Positions 47,413 through 59,988 are shown, counted from the first letter of the stretch. The stretch is DNA of 64,000 bases from Phellopilus nigrolimitatus (GCA_021029095.1 JAJOHG010000019.1:496001-560000); one strand, 5' to 3'. Translations and numbers: made by a program. Notes: a model not told the origin generated them from the letters alone.

Positions 47413-49003
47413 CGTCTGATTAGCTGCGGGGTGACGCGCAACCGAGATGAGAAAGGCAGATAGACCTCTAGAACGATGTTTCCGAGACCGGTTGCTGATA
47501 TACTATCCAGAGAGCTAGGTGTATCCGACCGGCCCTTGGGTGCCTATTCATTCTGAATAGTTTTCGACGCAAACGGTATTTGCATCACTGTCTACCGTCA
47601 GCGCGGTTGATCGTTCGTCCTTCCTAGCTGTCTTCCGCCAATGACGTGTAAGACTGCAATCAAAGTTGAAGAAGAAGCTGGCTGACGAGTGGTCATGGGT
47701 CTGAGATCGTGGAGACTTGATCACGACAATCGAAGAGGAAAAGACTACAGCATCTTGGGTTACACGGTTTAGCAAAGTAATAAAATAGATGTTCCCACAA
47801 ATACTTCTCAAGCACACTGTACTCGTGAGAGACCTTACGTTATAAGTTTGTCATCCGTCCCTTTCAAGTAGCTAACGGCTTACTAATCTACCAGATACAT
47901 ACATGTGTTGGACGGTTTCTGCGCGTTCCCCGAAACTCAAGCTTAATGCCTATCCCAACGAATATCATCAAAATATAAATTTAGCATATTTGATTATGAT
48001 GGCGTAGATATAATTGTCCAAGTCGAAGAAGGGAGACTGCATACGAAGATGCATTGCGAAACGTCCGGGAATATACCACGCAGCGGGACAAGTTCCAAAA
48101 ACATTAAGCCTACGAGAGGAAGATGCCAGTAATACTAGAGTTCGTGGTAGGATGCAATATGAAGAGATTTTGCACGATATTTCTATCTAACAAAACCGTA
48201 GATCATCAAATATAGCAGCATGAAAGACTGGGTGACGCGCAAGTAGGTCGTACCGACAATTTGGACATGTTTCAGTTAGTACCAGAACGAATTCGAACTC
48301 AGGAGAACAAAATAAACCCTGATATATTTACAGGATCTTTGCAGCATACAACTGTTCGGCATCACATTCGCACCAACAGATCCTTCTCCAGATTCCGGAC
48401 CGGTTGAAGGATAGGCGGAAAGAGAGACTCGGATAGTCACCAGTTAACTGACCAAATTGCCTCCTCTTCACTTCGTTATTACCAGCGTTTCCGGAGAAGG
48501 ATCCTCTCCTGGCAATTTGCGTGGCATCGTAGATGGTATAGATAATTTCTCCGAAAGCGTGCGATAGGTATGTCAAGATAAGTAAGGCGGATGGACGAAT
48601 TTTTACGCACATGGTATTTCCGGCGGTCGTCGCGACAGTCCCCAGATTACGAATTGAGGGACATACATTTTAGGAACGACAGGCGGACCCTGCGTCATGT
48701 GATGCAGAGTATGGGAAGGCAGAGATTCAGAACTTGCGGTTTTCGGTGCCAGTGGCGGAAGTACGGGCTCCTGAAACCACGAAGTGGTCGTAAATAAAGC
48801 AAGGAGGCGTCCCTGCTGGGTTCTTTCGAAATCATTCGAAGGACCTATTTATGAAGCTAGATCGCTGTCCATCGTGGTCAGTTTCCAAAAATGATGTCAA
48901 GTGAGAAGCATTTCAAAGCATCTGACTCACATGACCAAGTTGTCGGCGGACGATAAAAACGTAGGATACTGAAACAAAAGCGACGTCTTATGCGCGAGTG
49001 CCC
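47413..49003. other. Divergent intergenic region, nothing recognised
   Basis: About 1.6 kb between the transporter and GH92 genes. Only short open frames are present. A 15-nt word (GCTTACTAATCTACC, near 47878) recurs near 55498. No RNA gene or transposon end was seen. Confidence 0.4.
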
Positions 49004-52000
49004 ATGGATCTTACGAGCTTTTTCGCAATTTCGATTTACATCGGCGCTGTTTTTGCCCATGTCCCGAGAGCAATCGGCAGCGTGGAAACTGGGATCGGGG
49101 GCGGTTTGAATTTGAGCGAACCTCTCAGCTTGGTAAACGTGTTTATCGGCACAACCAATGGTGGAAACGTCTTCCCAGGTGTGCCGTTGCAATTTGTACA
49201 TTGACTTGATAAAGTCTGATCTGAGAGAAACTGTACAGGGGCGACGGTGCCTCATGGTATGGCGAAGGTTGGAATGGACACGGACTCGCCGCACAACGTA
49301 AGTCCTTACTAAGCGATGACAATTTTGAGCTCCGCTTACTTATTGACAGCAAGCCGGTTACGATGCGAACTCGACTTTCAATGCGACTGGCTTTTCTCAA
49401 TTGCATGATAGCGGCACTGGTGGGGTATGTACTATTCAGGAATGTTCATGCGCTCGATATTTTCTAATATTCTTATGTAAAATAATGCTCAGGGCGTGCC
49501 CCTTTCAAATTTCAAACTCTGGCCTTTTGCTTCCTGCAATTCGACGTTCGAAAGTTGCCAGACGTCAATAGACGGGAGAAAGGCATTGAGGAAAATCCTG
49601 GGAGATGGTTTGTAGTTGATCCCTCGGAAAAAAATCATTGTGATAATTCATGTCGGGTGAAGGCACACCTGATGATTTCGGATCGCCTGGTTACTTTTCG
49701 ACGAACCTAGTGAGTGACCTGTCCTTGTCGAAATCAAATTCATTTGTAATGGGTCATTTTATATCAGTCTACTGGAGTACGTGTAGAGCTCACTTCGACA
49801 CGCCGTACCGCTTTGCATCGATACACATTTCCTACAACATCCACAGAGCCGCGTATTGTAGTTGATATCACCAACGACGGCCAGCAAAGCAGCACCAATC
49901 CCTTCATGAATATCGACCCAGGTACGGGACGAGTCATAGGTAAAGAATGCTCTTCGGCTATTTGAGCATGTGGTGCTGATTGCAATCTTTCTTCGCGATT
50001 GCAGGAAGTGCTGACTTCGCTGCCTCATTCGGCCCCGGTCGATATTCGGCATTCGCTTGCTTCGATTTCCGCGGAGATGGATATAACTTCTCCGCTCCAG
50101 CAGAGTACGGTTCCTGGCTTGGGAACTTCCCAGTTCGCTTCACAACGAATTTACAACAGGTTTACTTCGGTTGGTAACTTTCGAACTGCATGAACGTTCA
50201 TAGGCATCATGAAACAAATATCATCCGAACAGGATTCATCTCAGAGCTCGGAGCTCTATTGACCTTTCCTCCCAACCCATCACCAGGGTCTACGACGACC
50301 ATTCTTGCACGGGTTAGCGTCTCGTTTATTTCTACGGATCAAGCTTGCGCGAATGCCGAGTCCGAAATCCCGGACTTCGATTTCGACGGGACTCTCGCTG
50401 CCAGCCAGTCACAGTGGGAAGATATATTGAAGCGTGTGAGAGTCGAAACTGAAAATGTCGATGATGATATAGTCGAAATGTTGTATTCTTCGGTAAAGTT
50501 GCCTGAATTCTGATCTTTCATGAGCGTGCTAATTGCTTATTGTATAAGCTCTACCGGACACATATTTCTCCAGCAGACTGTAAGACAGTTCAAGCGAAAT
50601 ATCCTTCCATGAGATGCTCACTGTCTATTTCAGACACGGATGAGAACCCGAAGTGGAATTCCTCGGAGCCGTACTATGATTCTTTGTATTGCAATGTACG
50701 TAATTCGTTTTCTGCATGGTAACTTGTCAAAGTCAACAAATTGCAGTGGGACACCTTCCGTACGCTTTATCCATTGTATTCTCTTCATGACCCCGAGAAC
50801 TTCGCGCGTATCGTTCGCGGACAAATAAATATTCAGCAGCATGAGGGTGCGTCTCTATATTATGTGTATACTCTATTGTGTTGACTTGTTTTGGCGGCAG
50901 GTTGGCTTCCAGAATGTCGAGGTGCGACAGCACAGCAGTTCATCCAAGGAGGGAGCAGTGCGTATCTTTTCTAAGTTCGATTCTGAGGACCTTTCGATCA
51001 GCAACTTCTTACTTTCCAGATGGAGATCCAATTCTTGGAGAGTTCTTCGTAAAGTATGCGCTCTTTATTTCGTTACTGAAACATTTCTGACAATTCCAAG
51101 GTTTTACGAACAGGCTGACGCCTTAAATTTCTCCGCCGCCGACCTATACAGCGCACTTCTTGCCGACGCCGAAGACCAGCCACCGGACTGGGACCTTCAA
51201 GGACGTCAAGCTAATATCTGGAAGATCCTTGGTAAGTTCTGGTTTTCTTCGGAGACCACAAAAAGATTTACCGAACTTTGACTTCATGCACAGGATATAT
51301 TCCGGGAGATATATATGAAACAAGCGGGACGAACACGAAACAGGTTTCGCGGACACTCGAAGTGAGTGAAATTAAGACTTTGCCATATTCTCACTCTTCC
51401 CTTATTACTCAATTGAATTAAGCACGCCTTTGGAGACTTCGCTATATCACAGGTCGCTCAAATCTTAGGCAAAACAGATGACGTCGCAAAGGTACGTTCT
51501 ACCTCTGCTTATTCCTTCTTCGTCAAGCTTATGTTTTGAAAGTATCAAAATCGCTCGGGAAATTTTTTCAATGTCTGGAATCCAAACGTGACAGTGCCCA
51601 ACAGCCCAAGCTCCGTCAAAGGCATGATGCAGGTTAGTCAAGTCCCAGCTGGCAAAAACGTGATCTTTTGCGTGATGATCTATATTTAGCCACGCTTCGC
51701 AAACGGCACGTTCAATTATACGGATCCTCGACATTGTAGCGTCAATGACCCTCTGCAGTCTACGTGTTTCCTAAATGCTGCCAATCGCGACGGGTTTTAT
51801 GAGTCTTCGCCTATTGTTGTGAGTATCACCAATGCGCTCAACTCGAGATCCTAAGTCCTGATAGTTTCCGAAGTATTCGCAGGTACAGGTCATTTCTATA
51901 CATTGATGACTAGTTTTGAGCCATATTATCTGTTGTAGTTTGTTCCTCACGACACGGCTAGGCTAATTGACTTGCAAGGCGGAAACGAAAACTTCATCTC

Positions 52001-52788
52001 CCGCCTTGACTTTATCTTCGACCAGGTAAACTAGACGCAGGCTTCTGTGTTCTAGCAATGCTGAAGCGCTGATGCATGCGAACTTTCTCAGAACTACTTT
52101 GACTCAACCGACGAGCCCTCGCAGCAGATACCGTTCATGTACCATTATGCAAACAGACCCGGTCTGAGCACGCAACGCTCCCGCCAGGTAATCGCCACGG
52201 ACTTTAACACCTCTGTCAACGGGCTCCCTGGAAACGATGGTGCATATATATACAACACATTCTTTCTGTTTACTAATTACAATTTACTTTGAAGACTCAG
52301 GTTTTTGGCCTACGTGTATAAGGTTTCCGGAATTTCCGGGCTGACAACTGATTTTGTAGGTGCCATGGCAAGCTACGCTTTCTTCTACCTCGCAGGTTTA
52401 TATCCCGTACCTGCCACACGTCAATTCCTCCTCTCTTCTCCTTACTTTCCGCAAATCTCATTCTTCAACCCTCTCTTTAACTCGACGACAACGATAAAAG
52501 CAAACGGGTTCCAGGAAAATCCAGCCAACGGGACAGGCGGGCACGTCTTCGTCGAGGTATGTCATCCTTTGAATGAACTTGATAAACACTTATAATGGTT
52601 GCGATCGATTTTAGAGCGTCAAAGTCAATGGACAGCCTTATAAGACCAATTGCTTCTTGGAGTGGGCCGTCTTTCAAGATAGTGCGACCGTAGAGTTGCA
52701 ACTGTCAAGCGATATCAATGTTAGCTGTGGTAATGGCTCCGATGCACTCCCACCTTCGTTGTCTACTGGCGGATTCAGCAGTATTTAA
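49004..52788 (+). CDS. Glycoside hydrolase family 92 exo-alpha-mannosidase, secreted
   Basis: Removes alpha-linked mannose from glycans; calcium-dependent in the family. The ATG at 49004 gives a signal peptide (MDLTSFFAISIYIGAVFA). About 20 exons follow. GH92 signatures: VNVFIGTTNGGNVFPG|GATVPHGMAKVGMDT (about 49125-49290), AASFGPGRYSAFACFDF, GWLPECRGATAQQFIQGG (about 50900-50955), DPILGEFFVKYA (about 51025), QQIPFMYHYANRPGLSTQRS (about 52117), and GNDDSGAMASYAFFYLAGLY (about 52230-52400), where a 6-nt exon supplies D-S. The protein ends in a beta-rich region and a stop at 52786-52788. Many N-glycosylation sites fit secretion. The conserved acidic residues of the DDSGAM segment are kept only if the microexon is used. 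Confidence 0.88.
52295..52300 (+). other. 6-nt microexon of the GH92 gene
   Basis: ACTCAG, preceded by TTTGAAG and followed by GTTTTT. Joining 52239, 52295-52300 and 52360 reads G-N-D-D-S-G-A-M, the invariant GH92 motif; skipping it gives G-N-D-G-A-M and loses the Asp-Ser. The flanking introns are 55 and 59 bp, and the second contains a CTGAC branch site. Confidence 0.8.
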
Positions 52789-52924
52789 AATTCGCGGAGA
52801 TAATTATGGCAGTGAATGAATTATTTGACATCAGCGCAGCGTTGTGACAAAGTAAAGATTGATAACTAGCGGTGAGGGAATAAGCAGATAGCAGTGAAAC
52901 CCGTGGACATCCGATACAAAGGGA

Positions 52925-54691
52925 TTACGCAAGTTCAAAGATTTCGTCGAGGCCCTTCCACATTTTATTTCTCTCCTTCTTCCACTTGTCCTTCGCGATA
53001 ATGGCGCAGCTTTTACACGAGCTCTCCTTCATCCAATCCACGTAAAGGAAGCCCAGATCAGTCTCGCCACTATTCGACGACTTCAAATACCAATGTCCAT
53101 CTTTGCCCTTCCGAACTTCTGCTCCATCAGGCTCATGGAGCTCCACGTTCGCGAGCACTCCGAGGCCGACAATGGGGTCGTATATCCGCTCACTGAACAG
53201 GCCTGATTCTAGCACGGTGCGCGCCCAGTGTTTCGCGTCCGACGAGCGGTGCTCACATGGCGATTGTGTAGTAGGTAGCGTGACTACGGGAGGGCGGGTA
53301 GCGATAGCAATCCAGCGTCCGACCAGCCACTCGCGCGCGTATGTAAGTGTGATGACATCGGCGCGGGAAAGATACGACTTGGTTATGGTATGCGTGTTCT
53401 GAGCCGAATTGGGTGGACTGCTAAGGGTATCTTCGTCTTCATCTCCTTCCGATTTCGCAGGCTCGTAGTCCCCGCGGTTTGCATCTCCTCCATCACCGGC
53501 TTCTTCCTCGTCCTCATCGTACAAGCCGAACCCCTCCGTACGGACAAGTTCGTACAACGCGGATTTGAGGACCTTGGGGACATCGCACTCTCGAGCGAGG
53601 ACGACCGTCTCAGTGGCGTATGGCCTAGGAACAGGGGTGACGCCACTGATGTCTTCGGGCCACATGTCTTGCAGTTTGCCTGCCGCCCACGCACGAAGGG
53701 ATGTGAACGCGAAGTCAGTTGACGTCCGAAGGATTGAAGCAATGGTCTCGAAAGTATTCATCTTGACGAGTAGCCCACTAGTCACAATACTATTAGCCAT
53801 TTTGAGAAGGGTAAGAGAATCGGCTCACGCAAAGTCATCTATCGCGTCTAACAAGATCGCAAAGTCTTTCGCATTCCCTTCGACTTCGACAACCGGACAT
53901 CCGTTCAACTTCTTGACGTCTGGTTGGAGCAACTCCTTTTCGAAGAGATCCCTGAAGTATGTTGACTTGCGTACCAAAGTCGAACGATGCACCTTGAAAA
54001 GCGTACTATCCATGTGAATAACAACAGAGCCGTCCAAATACCAGTGAGTAGGATGCCGGGATGTGTTTTGAAATGACCGATGAGACAAGGTTTCATTCGA
54101 GGCTCCTTCCGGATCCTCATCTTCTCTCTGCTCAATACCGGCCTTGGCAGCGCCAGATGTGCAAAGGTTGACGTCAGAAGCGGATTCTTCTTTCTCTTGA
54201 GAATTCGGATCAGGTTTGGTCTCTTGAGTTCCGGAAAACGCTGGCCGAGGTTTTAACTTTGTCTCTGCAGGCTCACTCTGTGAGGCAGGCTTCTGGGTTG
54301 TTGCGAGTAGAGTAGAAATGTGTGACATAGAGACGTCAGATGAGGAATCGTCTGTATCAACAATCACTTTCAAATCACGGTCCGTTCGTGGGTGTGTATG
54401 ACTTACCGTAGTCATACGAAAAATCGGGTTTCTAGAAAATGTATGTGAGCGAAGGGCATCAGGTTCTGGATTCATTTTCACAATGAAACATAACCGATAC
54501 ATTTTGAGAGTTTGGAGCTGTGGTTGACGACCTTGCTTTCTTCGAAGGAGGTTTTGTTGTCGTGTCTGAATCTGGGACTTCATCCAAGTAAACTTGTAAT
54601 TGATTTCCTTTCTTTAAAATATTGGGGTAAGCTTACGGGACGGACGTTTACTCCCGGTCGATGCACTTGTGGATCTGGTGGTAGAAGGCAT
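52925..54691 (-). CDS. BTB/POZ domain protein
   Basis: The ATG at 54691 starts a Ser/Thr-rich first exon (MPSTTRSTSASTGSKRPSR), followed by short exons (VYLDEVPDSDTTTKPPSKKA, KPDFSYDY) and a long disordered segment. The BTB fold begins with HPTHWYLDGSVVIHMDSTLF (about 54040) and continues with KVHRSTLVRKSTYFRDLFEK and VEVEGNAKDFAILLDAIDDF. After one intron the second half runs to a stop at 52925, with a highly acidic insert (DEDEEEAGDGGD) and a C-terminal region holding CKSCAIIAKDKWKKER. BTB domains mediate dimerisation and Cullin-3 binding; this mushroom-type architecture without kelch or zinc fingers is common and functionally unassigned. It is convergent with GH92, 136 bp apart. Confidence 0.8.
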
Positions 54692-55586
54692 GAAGCGGAC
54701 GCGTTGAAAGTTTGACACGTCGCGTACATACGCTTGAGGCTATGCGCAAAAAAAACCTAATGTGGGTTATTCAAGTTCTCCGATTACATACAGGATCGGC
54801 AAGCCTCACCTTCGTCTGTACAAGTACACGTACAGTACAGACTGAGTACAGATGGTGCATCCATGCGCTTGGCCTGAGGGTTATTTAGGCGAGTGGGCTG
54901 GTGAGCCCTCAGTTTCAATTTCAACTTCGAATGTGGCACCTATTGCAACTGCAGCCGAAGTCTTGCGTGTTTGTGGGCACTCCCGCTGTTAAACGGGCCG
55001 GTCATGTACGCCGTTCTCCTTGTCAACCTACGTCGAGAAAGTGTCCGCTGCTGCCTGATGGGAGATGGAGCAGTCCTCAAAACCGAAGTCATCACGGAGA
55101 TTAGCACGTCAAGGACTTGGATAACCCATGAGAATTTCATGCCAGTGAGAACAGCTGAAAAAAATTGCAAATCGGTATGAAGGCTGCAACATTTTGACAC
55201 TTTTTGTAATCCATGGATTTTTGGCGGCAATTAGCCCGTCTGCCACCGTTCCATGGTCCCTTTCGGTGGCCTTACACAGTAAAGCTATGCTTATCATCTC
55301 CGCTCTCACGTTGTATGATCCTTTACATAGTTGAAAGCCCGAATCAATCGGCATTACTGAGTGGGAAAAAAGGACCTACAGATGTTGAAATTCGAGGGGC
55401 GAGGTCGCCAGCAGTCGCACACAGAGAAATCCGTTTGACCCGTTGGGTGGTGGGCCGTGGGCAAACGCGATAGATACACACAGCCTATATGCTACCTGCT
55501 TACTAATCTACCCGATTTGTCCGTTACCCGAAACAGTTTTTGCGGGTTCGAACAACAAACGCCTTTCAATTCCGACAGTAAGGTTG
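54692..55586. other. Intergenic region left of the transposon pair
   Basis: About 0.9 kb, holding only short open frames. A 15-nt word (GCTTACTAATCTACC) near 55498 is shared with the region near 47878. No gene was recognised. Confidence 0.4.
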
Positions 55587-55588
55587 TA

Positions 55589-56184
55589 CAGTCGAACCTC
55601 CCATATTGCATAGAGGTCAGTGGAAGGGTTGTCTATGCTTATATGGAGGTTATGCAATACGAGAAACTTGGCACTAATAGGTAATTATAAATATTAAACT
55701 AGAGAATTAGTTATCATGGTAAATATGCAACTGTCAGAACATCATAAGCTGAAAAAAAAGTGATATCGAGCTTTGTCCTCATTCCGGTATCGGGGATTTC
55801 TCCACCGGAGTGTTTTGTATTTCCCAATTTGGAAAGGGAGATTGAGAATGGTGCCGAGCTTTATTAGAAACATGTCAGAGGCCCACAAAATGAGCCTTGA
55901 GAACATGTGGAATCCCTGTCATGATGTTGATAAGTGAAAAAAGTGGGGGGAAAGCAAACATAATTAGCAAAAAATCTTGCCGCCTGGTAGCATCCCGGCT
56001 GCAGCCGACCTCGCATAGTGCATATCCGTATCTAATTTACTCAAATCGGCTATGCATTATGCATATATAATTTTATGCAATATCATATAAGGATTTTCTA
56101 TCTACCGACTTGGTGGAAACCCGGATCTATGCATTATGGGAGGTTATGCACTATGAGAGAGATGCAATATGGGAGGTTCGACTG
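55589..56184. mobile_element. Non-autonomous DNA transposon (MITE A), Tc1/mariner-pogo-like
   Basis: A 596-bp element with perfect 23-nt terminal inverted repeats beginning CAGTCGAACCTCCCATAT at 55589 and ending in the complement at 56184. It is flanked on both sides by TA (55587-55588 and 56185-56186), the Tc1/mariner target duplication. The CAGTCGAACC terminus resembles pogo/Tigger ends. Subterminal words (GGTTATGCAATAC, GGTTATGCACTAT) recur near both ends. No transposase frame is present. Confidence 0.85.
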
Positions 56185-56228
56185 TAGTTGCAGGTGCGAG
56201 TAGGAAGGCCAGTTGTCGTGACTCAGTA

Positions 56229-57092
56229 GGGGCGTTCAAAGTAGGAACGGAACGACGTTCCGTTCCTGTCGGCTACCAAAGAAGGAAATGGTTACTTCAG
56301 CTTATATCCCTGAGTCACAGATGGTCACACATCCGCCGCTTGCACTATGGCGGCGACAATGGCGCATATATGCATCTTCTCAATACTCTTTACCATCCAA
56401 GTTCACTAGAACCCAACAAATATATCTCAGCATCTGTCATAGATTAGGATGCTTTTGTCCTAATGGGGTGTTCCGGATGTTTCCTTATGCGCATCAATTT
56501 GTAAACCGACACCTTTTGCAAAACATATTTTGTCCCTTTGCACATAACACAACTTTTTCTTGACGAACACCTGTCACCTGCCATACTCATAATTATTACT
56601 TCTGAGATGCTGTACTTCTAATGTCTACAAATGACTGGTCAATGGTCTTGTTGTGCTCAAATAGTTAAAATACATGTTCTAGCCTTGGGGTTTCATAAAC
56701 AATAAAAATACTAAAACTTTAGAAAACAGTCAGAGAAAGACTTGATACATACACAAAATACATCCAGCATGTCCATCCAGCATGTCAATGCATTGTAGTC
56801 AAAGAGTGAGCTAGGAAATTAAACCCGGTTGCTGAGGAGGGTTCAACCACCATCATTAGATTTGACAGTGCTATACATTTTATTCAACTCTTAGAAGTTC
56901 ATTATATATAGTACATCTCAGATAATGTCTTGAATTTTCAAACGCTGAAGCAAAGAGTGGTTGAGGCTAGATCAGTGAAAATTTGGAATGACAAGCAAGA
57001 TGTAACGCCGCTAACACTATGCTGAATAATCCCTTCCTTTCTGGGTAGCCGACAGGAATGGAACGTCGTTCCGTTCCTACTTTGAACGCCCC
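56229..57092. mobile_element. Non-autonomous DNA transposon (MITE B) with hairpin-containing TIRs
   Basis: An 864-bp element whose ends match as inverted repeats for about 49 nt with one mismatch: GGGGCGTTCAAAGTAGGAAC at 56229 and its complement ending at 57092. It is flanked by TA on both sides (56227-56228, 57093-57094). Each repeat contains a palindrome with 12-nt arms (AGGAACGGAACG) around a single base. The interior has no long open frame and no transposase motif. The superfamily is uncertain; the TA duplication suggests Tc1/mariner. Confidence 0.85.
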
Positions 57093-57360
57093 TAGTGCTC
57101 GTGCAGTATTTACGTAAGATGACGATCAACTTTAGCTTCAACGTTTTCTGCAATAAAGTGTGATAACGTTTACATTGCACGAAAGTCGACAATGAGTGGG
57201 GATTGTGATGCATTATAAAATCTACATAGATGCTGCAAAGAATATGCCAGAAACAATAAGCTACGAGACGGCGCCGTCCAGCCGTCCGTCCGAAAGTGTG
57301 TGTACTTTTTTTCGACGACGCAAAACATAAAACCATGACCATAGATCCCTAACAGCCTGC

Positions 57361-59321
57361 TCAGAAGCCACCCATACCACCCATACCGCCCATGCCACCC
57401 ATGCCACCGCCAGGCATGGGCTTCTCCTTCTCCTCTGCATCGACAACACACGCCTCGCTGGTAGTGAGTAAGCTCGCGACGCCGGCGGCGTCGACAAGCG
57501 CAGTCCGCACGACCTTGAGCGGGTCAACGATGCCCGCCTTGATCATGTCGACATACTGGCCCTTGCTCGCATCGTAACCCATCGCGAACTGTTCCGGTGC
57601 GCCGTGCTGCGCAAGCAGCGTACCGACGATGACGGATGCCTCCTCGCCCGCATTCGTCAAGATCGTGCGCGCGGGCTGGCTCAGTGCGCGACGGATGATC
57701 GACACACCGAGCTCCTGGTCGAAGTTTATGGTCGGGATGGCCTCGGCGGAGGACGTGGTGCTGCCGGGAGTGCCGTTCGAGCTGCTGGTGGGGAGCGAAA
57801 GCGACGCCTTGAGAAGCGCAACCCCACCACCGGGAAGGATGCCCTCCTCAACGGCAGCGCGAGTCGCATTAAGGGCATCATCGTAGCGGTCCTTCTTTTC
57901 GCTAACCTCAACCTCGCTCGATCCGCCAACCTTGATGACGGCAACACCACCCGAGAGTTTCGCAAGGCGCTCCTGGAGCTTGGTCTTGTCATACTCGCTC
58001 GTAGTAGCGTCGTTGAGCACAGAACGGATCTGCTCGCAGCGCGCCTGGATGGAGTCTTTGGCGCCCTCGCCGTTCAAGAAGATAGTGTCCTCCTTCGTGA
58101 TCGTCACGGAGCCCGTTGAGCCAAGTAGATCCGACGTCGCACGCTCGAGCTTGATGTCGAGCTCGTCAGTGAAGACAGTACCGCCCGTGAGGATGGCGAG
58201 GTCACCGAGAATGCTCTTACGGTTGTCCCCAAAGCCAGGGGCCTTGACGGCAGCGACCTGGAGCTGTCCGCGGAGCTTGTTGAGAATGCAAGCAGCAAGA
58301 GCCTCTCCATCGACGTCCTCCGCGATGATAAGCAGCGGGCGGCGCGCCTGAGCAGCAGCCTCAAGTGACGGAAGGATATCCTGGAGAAGCGAGATCTTCT
58401 TCTCCGAAAGCAGAATGAGCGGCTTCTCGAACTCGACCTTCTGGCTCTTGACGTCCGTGATGAAGTACGGCGAAATGTAACCACGGTCGAAGCGCATGCC
58501 TTCTGTGATTTCGATCTCGTCCTCGATTGTGCGGCCCTCCTTGACAGTGATCACGCCCTCCTTGCCAACTTTTTCCATCGCGGTCGCAATGAGGTTGCCG
58601 ACGTGGGTGTCTCCGTTTGCGGAGATGGTCGCGACCTGTGCAATCTCCTCAGTCGTTGTGACCACCCTGGTGTTCTTGGAGAGGAAGGCCACGACACGGT
58701 CAACGGCGGCCTGCGAACCACGGCGAAGGTCCATTGGGTTGCAGCCGGCAGCAACATTCTTGACACCCTCGGCGTAGATGGCGCGCGCGAGCACGGTCGC
58801 CGTAGTCGTGCCGTCACCGGCGACCTCATTCGTCTTCTGAGCGACGTCCTGAACGAGACTTTTTTCAACGCGGCATTAGTAAGGGCCTGGTGAGTAAGCG
58901 AGATTAAAGAAGAAAACTCACCGAGCACCCAGGTTTTCAAACTTATCTTTCAGTGAGATAGACTTCGCGACGGTAACACCATCTGAACGAGAAAGAAAAT
59001 GGGCACATAGAAAAAGAAAACAGGAGACAGTACACTCACCCTTCGTGATCTTCGGGCCGCCGAACGACTGCTCGATGATGACGTTACGTCCTGGAAGAAA
59101 ATCAGCATAAGCAGACACAAAATGTCGGACAACTGACCCTTCGGGCCCAGGGTGACGCTGACGGCCTTGGCGAGAACGTCGACGCCAGCGAGGATAGCAG
59201 CTCTGCCTTCGTTGGAAAACTTGATCTCCTTGTGCGCACCGCGAGCTAACACGGGCTTTGCAGACTTGGCAGCGCGGCGGATTGCCGTCGAACGGGACCC
59301 AAGACGATGCATAGCGAGCAC
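57361..59321 (-). CDS. hsp60: Mitochondrial chaperonin HSP60 (group I, GroEL-type)
   Basis: Exons 59321-59138, 59090-59040, 58982-58922 and 58858-57361 encode 597 residues. The N-terminus ([20 protein letters not shown]) is a basic, Ser-rich presequence. GroEL landmarks: [55 protein letters not shown] (ATP site, with the catalytic GDGTT), [46 protein letters not shown], and the C-terminal Gly/Met-rich GGMGGMGG tail. It folds imported proteins in the mitochondrial matrix with HSP10. A Ser/Thr/Gly-rich insert ([12 protein letters not shown]) follows LKASLSLP and is not part of the bacterial core. A perfect heat-shock element lies about 120 bp upstream. Confidence 0.95.
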
Positions 59322-59438
59322 GGTAGAAGAAAAAAACGAGAAAAAACGACGAGGTCGGGGAGAGGTTGGAGAAGGAGGTGAAGTCGAAAAACCCCCGCGA
59401 GAAACACGTCAAATACTCGTAGTAGCCACGTGACCTAT

Positions 59439-59453
59439 AGAATATTCAAGAAA
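59439..59453. promoter_or_regulatory. Heat-shock element upstream of hsp60
   Basis: AGAATATTCAAGAAA matches three alternating nGAAn pentamers (GAA-TA-TTC-AA-GAA) with no mismatch. It lies about 120 bp upstream of the hsp60 start codon, the expected place for an HSF1 site. A CACGTG palindrome sits just downstream at about 59427-59432. Confidence 0.75.
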
Positions 59454-59988
59454 ACCCCGTTTTAGAAGTCGGTCGACTCGGACGTAGGCGATTACCGGGA
59501 CTACGACATAAAACTCCCAGCGAATATGTACATATTTACGAGCGCTGATGTTCAAGTCGTAATGCATGATCACTTCCGCTCGGTCAGGGTCAACTTCCTT
59601 GGCGCTTGTTGGTTCGTCCTCCCCGCACGAAGAGTAGTTCATTGCTTAACCGAGAACTCGTTCGCTTATTTCACTGCGAAAATCGGGCTAAGTTTACCTT
59701 TCTTTAGTCGCTGAATCATATTGAAATGAGGATTCAAAACATACTGAAATCTTTCATGATTTCTGCAGCTCAGAGGGCATACCAGCAGCGTCAGTTTGGC
59801 TTTTACGCTGCCTGCGCAATTTCTTCTAAAACAGACGTCCTTGTTATGCCGACCGCGATGCTCGGTGAGCGGCGGATTGATGTCTATCTGCGATGCTGTA
59901 CCCCTTCCCTGGCTCTATGGCTTAAAACCCCCAACGCCAGTTGCATCTCTCTAGCACCCTTCAGATCCCTTTCATATCGACATCACTC
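59454..59988. other. Divergent promoter region between hsp60 and the aspartic protease
   Basis: About 0.53 kb that may serve both genes. No further motif is called. Open frames are short. Confidence 0.4.
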
